From Pedosphaera sp. (GTDB lineage Bacteria > Verrucomicrobiota > Verrucomicrobiia > Limisphaerales > UBA9464): a stretch of DNA of 16,716 nucleotides. Position 1 is the stretch's first letter; the number at the start of each line of letters is the position of its first letter. The position numbers were made by a program, and so were the translations under genes. The stretch is taken from the NCBI GenBank assembly GCA_009695405.1, contig SIAZ01000048.1:1-16716 (forward strand), in the 5' to 3' direction. The notes below the pieces were generated by a model. That model did not search any database. It saw nothing but the letters and a program-made list of their open reading frames with translations, and was not told the DNA's origin. Below are positions 1 through 6,921 of this stretch, piece after piece.

Positions 1-57
1 ACGAACCATACCGTTGCCGAACTCCTGCCTTGGAACTGGAAACCGGCGAAAGCCTAA
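1..57 (+). CDS. IS66-family transposase, C-terminal end (partial)
   Basis: The window opens inside a plus-strand reading frame of 18 codons that ends at a TAA at 55-57. The tail reads VAELLPWNWKP, which matches the conserved ending of IS66-family transposases (the C-terminal element, where an ELLPW-type motif lies just before the stop). The rest of the gene lies outside the window. The call rests on a short stretch plus a matching IS66-like terminus about 90 bp downstream, so the family is likely but not certain. Confidence 0.7.
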   Translation, partial: TNHTVAELLPWNWKPAKA

Positions 58-147
58 TCCGGTCGGTCGACCTTTCTTCCCCGCCTTCGATCGCGGAATA
101 TCCTACTTTCGGCAACTAGGGAACCATGAGGTTGGGCGTACGCTTAC
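1..147 (+). mobile_element. Right end of an IS66-family insertion sequence
   Basis: After the transposase stop codon, about 90 bp of noncoding sequence leads to GTTGGGCGTACGCTTAC at 131-147. IS66-family elements have terminal inverted repeats that begin GTAA and so end TTAC on the right side, and this sequence fits. The family makes 8-bp target duplications, so GAATGAAC at 148-155 would be one copy. The left end is not in the window, so neither the inverted-repeat partner nor the duplication can be confirmed. Confidence 0.55.
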
Positions 148-427
148 GAATGAACCTCATCATTCCCGGTCTGATGATCGAGTATTTTAGATCTGCTGCC
201 CTAGTGACTATGACTGGAAAAGTGCAGACAAAAACCCTGACTGTAGTGCGATCAAGGCGTCGAAATCGGAATTTGTTGTGTCTCTTTTTATGGATCGAGT
301 CCCTTGAAAAATCGGAAACATCTGAATCTGCTATCTGGCTGATTGGATTCTTTCCGAGCCCAATGGATGCGGGGGTTCGGGTGTAGTCATGAAGAGAGAC
401 CTTCATAGAGCCACCCTGTTCCCCTGA
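148..427. other. Noncoding stretch beside the IS66 end
   Basis: These 280 bp separate the presumed IS66 terminus from the end of the M16 gene. Short open frames on both strands (126-386 plus, 116-406 minus) begin or end inside the IS terminus, have no recognisable domain and are biased toward Arg/Ser. I regard them as chance. A small 6-bp stem (ATGAAG at 389-394 with CTTCAT at 401-406) lies just past the M16 stop codon, but no U-tract follows it on the minus strand, so it is not a convincing terminator. Confidence 0.5.
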
Positions 428-1927
428 TTATCGATCTGCGTCTGAAGTCTTAGAGGGCAGGGGTTGAAGAGTGAGTGGATCGCGCAGGGGCAGATCTCGA
501 ATACCGCCTTTGGAGAGAGTTTCTAATCTAACCGGATGATCGGGATGCGTTTTGAGAATCTCTTCCTTTTTCCCCACCACTAGCAGGGTGACGCGGTCTG
601 GGTGGAGATGTTTGATAGCGGCTTCCTGAACCTCGGCGATGGTCACCGACTCAAGCCTTTGGCGATATGTTTTCCAAAAATTGGGGTTCTTTTTAAAACG
701 CCCAGTGAATTCTTCTCGAGCAAACAACGCCGCTACCTTGCTTTGGGTATTAAAGTTTTCTGGGAACGTATCGATGAACGAGCGCTTGGCTGTTCGCAGT
801 TCCTCTTCGGTAACAGGTTTCTCGATCATGCGTTGCATTTCTTCGAGAACAATACTTGAGGCATAAGCGACCGTACGGCTCTTACTTTGAAAACCAGCGC
901 GGAAGGTCGATGGGAACCAGTTGCCGCCAGGAAAGGAACTACCCGCTGAATAAGCCAAGCCTTCATCACTACGGACCCGATTCATAATGCGGGCGGTGAA
1001 CCCACCCCCTCCGAGGATGTCGTTCATCATTTGAATAGCAGGATACGACGGGTCATCTCGCATCACTCCAGATAGTAGGATTGAGACACGACCTTGGGGG
1101 ACATCTTTATCGACGACGTAGACACCGGGAGCCGCGGGATGAAGAACCGCTGGAATGGGAGGCGGTAACTCGCCTTGGAACGGCCACTTTTCAAAGAGTG
1201 ACTCGAGTTGTGCGATCATCGCGGTACGATCGAAATCTCCACTCACAGCGAGGGTAAAGTTCGCCGGATGAAACCACTTATGATGGAAGGTTAGAAGTTC
1301 CTGACGGGTGATCGCAGTGATGCTAGATCCGGTCGGATTTCGAGCAGCCCAAAAGTCAGGTCCATGAGCCAAGGCCGCTATTTCACGGGCTTCAATATCG
1401 GCCGAATCATCATTGCGCTGTTTCAATCCCTGCAGTGTTTGTTGGCGTCGCAATTCCAATTTATCCTCTTGGAACCGTGGGCGACTGAGGACATCGCGGA
1501 GGATTCTGAGTCCTTCGGGAAGATCCTTAGAAAGAAGATTGATAGAGACAGTACCTGAATCGGCACCAATGGCAGAAGAGAGCGAGGCTGCGAGGAAAGC
1601 GAGTCGTTCTTCGAGGGCGTCGGCGGAGACCTCTTCTGTACCGCCGTGAACCAGCAAAGTCCCCAATATCGAAGCCAGACCTTGGCGGTCGACGGGATCG
1701 AGGTAACTGCCTGCTCGAACGGTCACCTGAACAGTGACAAGAGGGAGTTCGCGATCTGGGATGATATAGGCGACCGGTCCTGATTTGAGCTGCGTGCGAT
1801 GAAGAGAGGGATCTGGCGGTTGATAGCGCAGTTCGGGAAACGCTAGTTTTTCGGGTCGATCGGGGATAGCCGCCGTCGCAAGCCAAGCGGCGACAGTGAG
1901 TAAAGCGAGCGAAGTGCGGATCAACAT
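428..1927 (-). CDS. Secreted M16-family peptidase homologue, zinc site lost
   Basis: This 499-residue protein has a Sec-type signal peptide (MLIRTS followed by a hydrophobic stretch to about residue 20, with ATAA before IPDRP) and two M16-type halves. The first half holds the helix where active enzymes carry HxxEH, but here residues 83-97 read GLASILGTLLVHGGT, so all three HxxEH positions (H, E, H) are S86, G89 and T90 and zinc cannot be bound there. The second half has the R..GLAY motif (R319 to Y326) that non-catalytic M16B subunits supply to a catalytic partner. Such subunits usually sit next to the gene for an active HxxEH partner, but none is seen in this window. It lies 73 bp downstream of the DUF2723 gene, likely in the same transcription unit. 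The ATG has a weak purine-rich AGAGAG upstream. The role is inferred to be periplasmic, as a regulatory or substrate-binding half of a heteromeric peptidase. Confidence 0.88.
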   Translation of the reverse strand: MLIRTSLALLTVAAWLATAAIPDRPEKLAFPELRYQPPDPSLHRTQLKSGPVAYIIPDRELPLVTVQVTVRAGSYLDPVDRQGLASILGTLLVHGGTEEVSADALEERLAFLAASLSSAIGADSGTVSINLLSKDLPEGLRILRDVLSRPRFQEDKLELRRQQTLQGLKQRNDDSADIEAREIAALAHGPDFWAARNPTGSSITAITRQELLTFHHKWFHPANFTLAVSGDFDRTAMIAQLESLFEKWPFQGELPPPIPAVLHPAAPGVYVVDKDVPQGRVSILLSGVMRDDPSYPAIQMMNDILGGGGFTARIMNRVRSDEGLAYSAGSSFPGGNWFPSTFRAGFQSKSRTVAYASSIVLEEMQRMIEKPVTEEELRTAKRSFIDTFPENFNTQSKVAALFAREEFTGRFKKNPNFWKTYRQRLESVTIAEVQEAAIKHLHPDRVTLLVVGKKEEILKTHPDHPVRLETLSKGGIRDLPLRDPLTLQPLPSKTSDADR

Positions 1928-1963
1928 GGGGAGACTCTCTGGTTAACTGGCATTCCCTGCAAG

Positions 1964-1989
1964 TCCGGTGGTGGGTTAACACCACCGGA
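1964..1989 (-). other. Strong 10-bp hairpin between the DUF2723 and M16 genes
   Basis: TCCGGTGGTG at 1964-1973 and CACCACCGGA at 1980-1989 form a perfect 10-bp stem with a 6-nt loop. It lies in the 73-bp gap between the stop of the DUF2723 gene and the start of the M16 gene. On the transcribed (minus) strand no U-tract follows, so a standard intrinsic terminator is unlikely. It could act as an mRNA stabiliser, a processing site or a partial attenuator that lowers M16 expression. On the plus strand a T-run follows (1994-2002), but it starts about 5 nt after the stem and no plus-strand gene precedes it. Confidence 0.6.
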
Positions 1990-2000
1990 AAGTAGTTTTT

Positions 2001-5000
2001 TTAGAAGCCAGACAAGGAATTAAGATTTGGATCGGCCTTGGCTTGTTTGCGAAGATCGATGGCTTTGGGATCCATAGCCAATCGAGCATCGCTGAGAGCC
2101 ATCGCTTTTTTAAGATTGGCGATGGCTATTTCCGGATGACCTCCAATGATCTGAAAAGAAGCGAGATAAAACCAAGTTTCTGGGCGGGATGGTTCGACAG
2201 TTGAGTAAAGCACCAAAGCCGATTCCGCCTTGTCGAAACGACCTATTTGTCGATAGGCCTCGACCAGAGCGCGCAGGTATTCGGGTCGAGTTGAGGTATT
2301 GGTCAGCAGCACTTCTAGGGCCGCGATAGCTTCATTGCTTTGGCCGACAGAGAGATAAGTCGAGGCAAGCGCGAAGACTGATTTGGCGTCGGCATTGGGG
2401 CCTGATGCTTTCTTTTTCAGGGCGGCAGTTGCAGCGGGTGAAGAGGACTGTTGATAGGATTTGAGTTGGTTCACCAGACTCTGAATTCCTTGGTTATCGG
2501 CATCGAAAATTTCGCAAGTACTCGCCACGAGGACAGCATCATCATAACGGCCGAGAGAGGCGAGGAGTTGAGCGTAGTTGAACACGGTTTCAGGGCTATA
2601 AGGACAGAAAGCAAAAGCCTGTTTCAGGGCGAATTCGGCCTCACGAATCATGCGTTGTTGGATGACCGGATTCGTCGTGGTATTTATCCGCCAAGTGTAG
2701 ACGGATTTACCGATAGCATTGCGAAGTTTGGAGAAGGCTTTCTGGGAATTATCATCGCGAACAAAGGTAGGATCGCCTTGAAACCCGGTCAGATCCCGTT
2801 GCTGATAGGTCTTGAGTGCCCACTTGCAGATGTCTTCGATGGGTGTCTCGTAGGTGATCCAATTGCCGATGAACCGTTCCGAGTATTGACACCAGTATTC
2901 GTGATCGCGTTGGACCATTTCCTCAGTGATTTCGGCTACTGGATTCCGTTCAATTTTGAGGATGATGCCGTAGGGGACTAAGTGGGGATACATCCAATCG
3001 AGCGGGAAGGATTCTTCGATGTAGAATTCATGAGTAGGGTTCTTATCGAAGATGACCTTAGTGAGGAGTCCGTTGATCTGCATGACTGCGACCTGTCCAG
3101 AGACAGAAACCCGACCATCGGACATGACGTTGACTTGTTCGCCCGGTTTGAGGTTGTTGGGATAGCGTTTGGAGGCGTCTTGGACGTACTCAGTAAAACT
3201 ACGAGAGGCGTCATCTGGACTGGCTGAGAGGATTTCTAGGTCCGGATAAAGACCCCCAAGAGATTGGCTAAAGAGGCCGGGGTAGGATTCCTCGAGGAGG
3301 AGTCGATTAAGCCGGACACGATTTGGCGGTAAATTCTGAACAGCGAAAGCTCGCACATGATTACTGAGCTTTATTTGGGCAAAACGTTTAGAATCTTCGG
3401 CGAGGGACGGGCCTCGAAGGAGTTGATTGAGCGCGGTCGCCATTGTCTCTGGGGTGGTAGCGGACCTTGTTTGTGATTTCAGAAAAACAGAAAGAGGATC
3501 TGTTGCGGTTGCAAGACGAGACTGAAAGGCTTTCAAATCCTTAAAATGATCCGCTTTAAAAAGCGATTCGCCGGTACGTCGATTTTCTTCGATAGCAGTT
3601 CCAAGGCCTTGGATAGCGCGGTCGAGAGGACTGAAAAGTGAAGCCACAAAATTAGTCCGCCCTCGAGATTCGGATTTTCGATCATTAAGCATTCCAAGGA
3701 AGAAAGGCTTATCATATTGGTATTGTTCTGATCGATTGTAGTGAGCTCGGATGTAGTCCAGATAGGTATTATCTGCGAGCGCGTTTTGGGTGATAATATA
3801 GACATCACGACGGTCGAATCCTGAGTCGAGTCGATCCTTCAGAGGTGTAAAGGATTCGGCGAAAATCATATAGGTTGGGCAAAAACGTCCCGGATCTGTA
3901 CCGCCATAAAGGACTGCATGAGCTGCCATAGGCGGGTAGAGAGGTTTCCCCGCTTTGTCTTTGGGGGCCTTACCATGGCCGGCGTCACGACCTGGTTCGA
4001 ACATATCGTGACCGAACCAATACCCGAATAAATGACCGCGTTGTTCATTATCGCCCCAGTGAGAGAGAATGGAGTCAAAGGGAATCAGTACAAAGAGAGC
4101 GAGAATGGGGGCAAGGGAGATGGATCGTCGATGAATGATGATCCAGAGAGTGAAGGCGACCGACAAGATGAGGCTAAGCAAACCGGCCACCCTCAGGATG
4201 GTAAACATGGTTTCGCGATAAATGCTGATAACCTCATAAAGATTAAAGGCACAAGCAATCGTGCCGCCGAGGAGTAAAAAGCGGCGGAAGTCTCCATTTT
4301 GATATTGGGTTACCAAGGTAGCGCTAATGAGTGCTATCCCGTAACCCACGGCGAGAGCCACGATGGTATGAGAAGAGGTAAAGAAGACTTTGACCAATTC
4401 TTTAGCAGAGCGATCGACACCTGGATTGAGGAGGATCAGTAGAAGGACAGCGAGGCAGAGGTAAATAGCGGATAATCCAACCAACCAAGCACGTTCACGC
4501 TGCCGCATTTTCTGAATGAAAGCGAAGGGAACAAGACCGATGAGAAGATTTGCCCAGTTAAACTCTTCACGAGCGCCCTGCGCGTACATCCAGAGTTGTT
4601 TGAAAAGAAGGGTTGGATCCGTGCTAGGATTTGTTTTTTCGTATTGTCCCCGAGTGAAGGCATGAATGAAGCCTTCCCAAGTCCGAGGGTAACCCCAGTT
4701 CATAGGAGGGTTAGAGGCACCTGCCACCGGCATATAAAGGTAAAAAGCGGCGCCAACTGTGAAGGCGAGTCCAGCAATTAAAACGACATGGAGTTGGTTA
4801 CCGAGAACTCGGGTCTGGGTGGCTAGAACGGCGGTAACGAGTGCCGAACTGAGGCCTACAAGATTAAAGATAATGAACAGAGGCGCATTTTCTTGGAAAG
4901 TTTTGATGACCCCCATGGCGTAGAGAATCAAAAGGAAGCCCCAGATAATAGTGTTACCCAAAAAGAAGTCGCGCCCGAGTCGTTTGTCAGCTGCGGCGAT

Positions 5001-5699
5001 GGCGACTTCGAGACCCATGGCAGCCACAATGAGGGTCTGATGATTACAGAGGCAAAGGCCGAAAAGAAAGAAAGCCCAGTGAAGGAAGCGCCGTTTTTCG
5101 GGTGCGTACATCCACTTTAAGAGAAGACAAAAAAGAGCAACAAGATTGAGAACTGCCAGCGTGTAAACTTCGACAATAACACCTTGGCTCCAGATGAAGC
5201 CGTTGAAGCCAAGAAGGCAACCGCCCACCCAAGCTGAAACTAAAGAGATGGCGGCCTCGGTCCGGCGCTCGATGCCTTTGAAGAGGTCAATTCCCTCGAG
5301 GATTAGGCTAGAACCACGAGAGATAAGCAGAGCAGTAAGACCGGCCGAAAGTGCAGCAGCGACGGCAGACGAGACGGCAACCCGCCAAGCGATATTGGAA
5401 AAGGGAAGCAATTGGGTGAAGAGCCAAGAATAAACAGTCCAGACGGGGTATCCGGGCGGATGCGGAATTCCGGCGTACATTGAACCGACGGCTAGTTCAC
5501 CTGAATCTTCCAGAGTGAGGTTGGGCGCAACGGTGTAGAGATAACCGGCCAGAACGAACACGGTAACCAAGAGAAAACTGAACCAGTCCGTTGGGCGGAA
5601 GAGCCGTTGGGCTTCAATGACGAGTCCTTTTGAAGAGGCCGGCTTGGAGACGGAATCAGGGTGTTTACCGAAGGAAGGTCGGGTCGTTGAGTTTTCCAT
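2001..5699 (-). CDS. DUF2723 GT-C-like membrane protein with C-terminal TPR repeats
   Basis: This 1232-residue polytopic membrane protein has a short N-terminal cytoplasmic segment and a first membrane helix at about residues 40-57. The DUF2723 signature follows: TLEDSGEL at about 62-69 and GIPHPPGYP at 77-85. Roughly a dozen hydrophobic segments run to about residue 550. A long soluble domain comes next, and TPR-like helical repeats fill roughly residues 1050-1220 (for example PEYLRALVEAYRQIGRFDKA and PETWFYLASFQ). DUF2723 proteins belong to the GT-C fold group; the acidic D65/E68 pair in the first exoplasmic loop fits the usual catalytic position. Eukaryotic TMEM260, a protein O-mannosyltransferase, is a homologue, so transfer of a lipid-linked sugar onto exported proteins is a reasonable inference, but substrate and sugar cannot be read from sequence. 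The gene follows the ECF/small membrane protein pair by 66 bp and precedes the M16 gene. No Shine-Dalgarno sequence is seen before the ATG. Confidence 0.88.
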   Translation of the reverse strand: MENSTTRPSFGKHPDSVSKPASSKGLVIEAQRLFRPTDWFSFLLVTVFVLAGYLYTVAPNLTLEDSGELAVGSMYAGIPHPPGYPVWTVYSWLFTQLLPFSNIAWRVAVSSAVAAALSAGLTALLISRGSSLILEGIDLFKGIERRTEAAISLVSAWVGGCLLGFNGFIWSQGVIVEVYTLAVLNLVALFCLLLKWMYAPEKRRFLHWAFFLFGLCLCNHQTLIVAAMGLEVAIAAADKRLGRDFFLGNTIIWGFLLILYAMGVIKTFQENAPLFIIFNLVGLSSALVTAVLATQTRVLGNQLHVVLIAGLAFTVGAAFYLYMPVAGASNPPMNWGYPRTWEGFIHAFTRGQYEKTNPSTDPTLLFKQLWMYAQGAREEFNWANLLIGLVPFAFIQKMRQRERAWLVGLSAIYLCLAVLLLILLNPGVDRSAKELVKVFFTSSHTIVALAVGYGIALISATLVTQYQNGDFRRFLLLGGTIACAFNLYEVISIYRETMFTILRVAGLLSLILSVAFTLWIIIHRRSISLAPILALFVLIPFDSILSHWGDNEQRGHLFGYWFGHDMFEPGRDAGHGKAPKDKAGKPLYPPMAAHAVLYGGTDPGRFCPTYMIFAESFTPLKDRLDSGFDRRDVYIITQNALADNTYLDYIRAHYNRSEQYQYDKPFFLGMLNDRKSESRGRTNFVASLFSPLDRAIQGLGTAIEENRRTGESLFKADHFKDLKAFQSRLATATDPLSVFLKSQTRSATTPETMATALNQLLRGPSLAEDSKRFAQIKLSNHVRAFAVQNLPPNRVRLNRLLLEESYPGLFSQSLGGLYPDLEILSASPDDASRSFTEYVQDASKRYPNNLKPGEQVNVMSDGRVSVSGQVAVMQINGLLTKVIFDKNPTHEFYIEESFPLDWMYPHLVPYGIILKIERNPVAEITEEMVQRDHEYWCQYSERFIGNWITYETPIEDICKWALKTYQQRDLTGFQGDPTFVRDDNSQKAFSKLRNAIGKSVYTWRINTTTNPVIQQRMIREAEFALKQAFAFCPYSPETVFNYAQLLASLGRYDDAVLVASTCEIFDADNQGIQSLVNQLKSYQQSSSPAATAALKKKASGPNADAKSVFALASTYLSVGQSNEAIAALEVLLTNTSTRPEYLRALVEAYRQIGRFDKAESALVLYSTVEPSRPETWFYLASFQIIGGHPEIAIANLKKAMALSDARLAMDPKAIDLRKQAKADPNLNSLSGF

Positions 5700-5716
5700 T
5701 GGGTGAATTGGGTGAA
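5699..5716 (-). repeat. Tandem 9-bp duplication at the DUF2723 start codon
   Basis: TTGGGTGAA occurs twice in direct tandem on the plus strand (5699-5707 and 5708-5716). The first copy abuts the start codon of the DUF2723 gene. On the mRNA this gives a repeated TTCACCCAA leader where a ribosome binding site would normally lie, and neither copy resembles Shine-Dalgarno. It may be a replication slip that altered translation initiation, or it may be neutral. Confidence 0.5.
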
Positions 5717-5765
5717 GTGAGCGGAGGTTAAAAGAGAGAAGAAGTAAAGGAGACGTAGCTACGGA

Positions 5766-6110
5766 TCAGTCGATAAAAAGATCATTGGTGGCTGTCCCTG
5801 TGAGTCCGGAGTGGGGTGCAAAGCGGGTGGCGCTGACTTGGTTCATCAGGCTATGATTCCTGTCGGATTCGATGGCCGCAAAAAGAAATAAATTTGTTGG
5901 AACGGCCCGACTTAAGTCTGGAGGAGTCAAGGTCGTCGGCAAAAGTGCTGCCGCAAGAAGACACGCGGCACTCAGACCCGGGGTAAACCAACCTAGGCTG
6001 GCGGACAGTCCATCGGTCTCTCGCTGTTTATTGAACAATCTCTGTCTCAGAGCGGGGGAAGGTTGGCGAAGCGACCAGTGGGATAATGGATTTAGAGTTG
6101 TCGGTCTCAT
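5766..6110 (-). CDS. Small single-pass membrane protein paired with ECF sigma factor (candidate anti-sigma/partner)
   Basis: This 114-residue protein has an N-terminal basic segment (NPLSHWSLRQPSPALRQRLF, residues 7-26), one hydrophobic helix at about residues 41-60 and a polar C-terminal tail of about 50 residues. The gene starts inside the 3' end of the sigma factor gene and overlaps it by 83 nt in another frame. From memory, small proteins with an L..W..R.PS..L..R.F motif, one membrane helix and a short tail commonly follow ECF genes in Verrucomicrobiota, which supports this being a real gene. The layout (cytosolic stub, one helix, exported tail) suits an anti-sigma factor or a membrane tether. 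No ASD or zinc HxxxCxxC motif is present, so the role is inferred from position and topology. The overlap implies translational coupling, and no clear ribosome binding site is seen at its ATG. Confidence 0.65.
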   Translation of the reverse strand: MRPTTLNPLSHWSLRQPSPALRQRLFNKQRETDGLSASLGWFTPGLSAACLLAAALLPTTLTPPDLSRAVPTNLFLFAAIESDRNHSLMNQVSATRFAPHSGLTGTATNDLFID

Positions 6111-6594
6111 AAGTGGAGTCGTGGAGTACGTTCTTTAGTTTCTGCAAGCCGTAGCGATAACGGCCAGCGGCAGTGTGAGGCGAAATTGAGAGAAGTGCCG
6201 CGATTTCCTGAAAGGTTAGATCATTCCAGAATTTAAGAACAATCACTTCCCGCTGATCGTTCGGTAACTGTTGTAGACAGTCCATGGCTCGTCCTTCGCG
6301 AGGATCTTCAGGAGAGATTCTTTCAAACCAAGAGATCGCTTCAAATTCCCGAGTAATGCGGCACCAGAGCGAGACTTTTTGCTTAAGAGCTCTATTTCGA
6401 AAAGCAGTAACCAGATAGTTTTGAGGGCGATCGGGTGGCGTAGGCCGAATTACAAACGCCCAGAATACTTCATGCAGGACATCCTCAGATTCTGCATGAG
6501 ACAGGCCGAGAGCCCGACCGTAGACAAGCAAGGCAGCAGCTTGCGCGTCGTAGAGCGCCTCACACCAATGAGGAAGATCGTTGATTTCGTTCAC
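6028..6594 (-). CDS. RNA polymerase sigma factor, ECF (sigma-70) family
   Basis: This is a 188-residue ECF sigma factor. The sigma-2 domain spans about residues 14-72 (SHAESEDVLHEVFWAF, then the PQNYLVTAFRNRAL helix) and binds core polymerase and the -10 element. Sigma-4 spans about 104-157 (LQQLPNDQREVIVLKF and LTFQEIAALLSISPHTAAGR) with a helix-turn-helix for the -35 element. A tail of about 30 residues after sigma-4 is encoded mostly in the region that overlaps the downstream small membrane protein gene. The start is a GTG at 6592-6594; an in-frame TAG two codons upstream means translation cannot start further upstream. No good Shine-Dalgarno is seen. Its regulon is unknown; an autoregulated cluster with the genes downstream (5766-6110, DUF2723, M16) is an inference. 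Confidence 0.92.
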   Translation of the reverse strand: MNEINDLPHWCEALYDAQAAALLVYGRALGLSHAESEDVLHEVFWAFVIRPTPPDRPQNYLVTAFRNRALKQKVSLWCRITREFEAISWFERISPEDPREGRAMDCLQQLPNDQREVIVLKFWNDLTFQEIAALLSISPHTAAGRYRYGLQKLKNVLHDSTYETDNSKSIIPLVASPTFPRSETEIVQ

Positions 6595-6921
6595 TGTCTA
6601 TGTTGAAAGAGCCGCTTGCTGCGGGATTTGTATAGTGATGGAGACGTTTGATAGGAAAAAGAGAAGAATCAAACGGACTGCTGAGCTACCTCCGAGGAGG
6701 GGATCCAGCGACCGAGGAAAGCCAACCCCGAATCCGCCCCTCGTCGCAAGCAAGTCGAGCTACACATTTCCCTGCGGGTTAAGTATCGGGCGATCAGATT
6801 GACGGACGGGCTTGTGGTTGGAGCGGAGCAGTAGGGGATCAATGTCGTCAGCATCGTGTTGTAAAAATTCCTCGATGCTCCAAATCCGATCACGGCATTT
6901 TTGATTCAGAACGAGCGAATT
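6595..6921. other. 327-bp gap between leuB and the ECF sigma gene
   Basis: Apart from the 8-bp inverted repeat at 6645-6675, the gap holds a GC-rich segment (about 6689-6745) with several short self-complementary blocks (CCTCC/GGAGG at 6689-6700, and CGAG..GGGG against CCCCTCG). On the minus strand it contains a tRNA-like GGTAGCTCAGC string, but no acceptor stem, anticodon arm or T-arm can be built around it. The open frames across it (6669-6893 minus, 6581-6802 plus) lack recognisable features. It probably carries the leuB 3' end region and the ECF promoter. Confidence 0.45.
6645..6675. promoter_or_regulatory. 8-bp inverted repeat upstream of the ECF sigma gene
   Basis: CGTTTGAT at 6645-6652 and ATCAAACG at 6668-6675 are exact inverse complements separated by 15 bp, which is purine-rich on the plus strand. 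The pair lies about 50-80 nt before the GTG start of the ECF gene. It could be an operator read by a dimeric regulator or a hairpin in the 5' leader. No confident -10/-35 pair was found close by. Confidence 0.4.

Noticed and set aside
126..386. 86-codon plus-strand open frame and 96-codon minus-strand frame beside the IS66 end
   Set aside because: They start or end inside the IS terminus, show no domain or signal features and have compositions expected of chance frames.
389..406. 6-bp stem ATGAAG/CTTCAT as terminator of the M16 gene
   Set aside because: The stem is short and AT-rich, and no U-tract follows it on the minus strand.
2451..2981. 176-codon plus-strand open frame
   Set aside because: It lies entirely antisense to the DUF2723/TPR gene, whose protein features are clear, and has no recognisable features of its own.
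5754..5763. Perfect palindrome CGTAGCTACG followed on the minus strand by a pyrimidine tract, as a terminator after the small membrane protein
   Set aside because: A self-complementary 10-mer cannot form a stable hairpin with a loop, and the tract is mixed C/T rather than a U-run.
6660..6700. tRNA-like string GGTAGCTCAGC on the minus strand
   Set aside because: No acceptor stem, anticodon arm or T-arm can be formed around it.
6669..6893. Minus-strand open frame between leuB and the ECF gene
   Set aside because: No domain, odd Cys/Ser/Arg composition and no ribosome binding site; the sequence also carries short self-complementary blocks.
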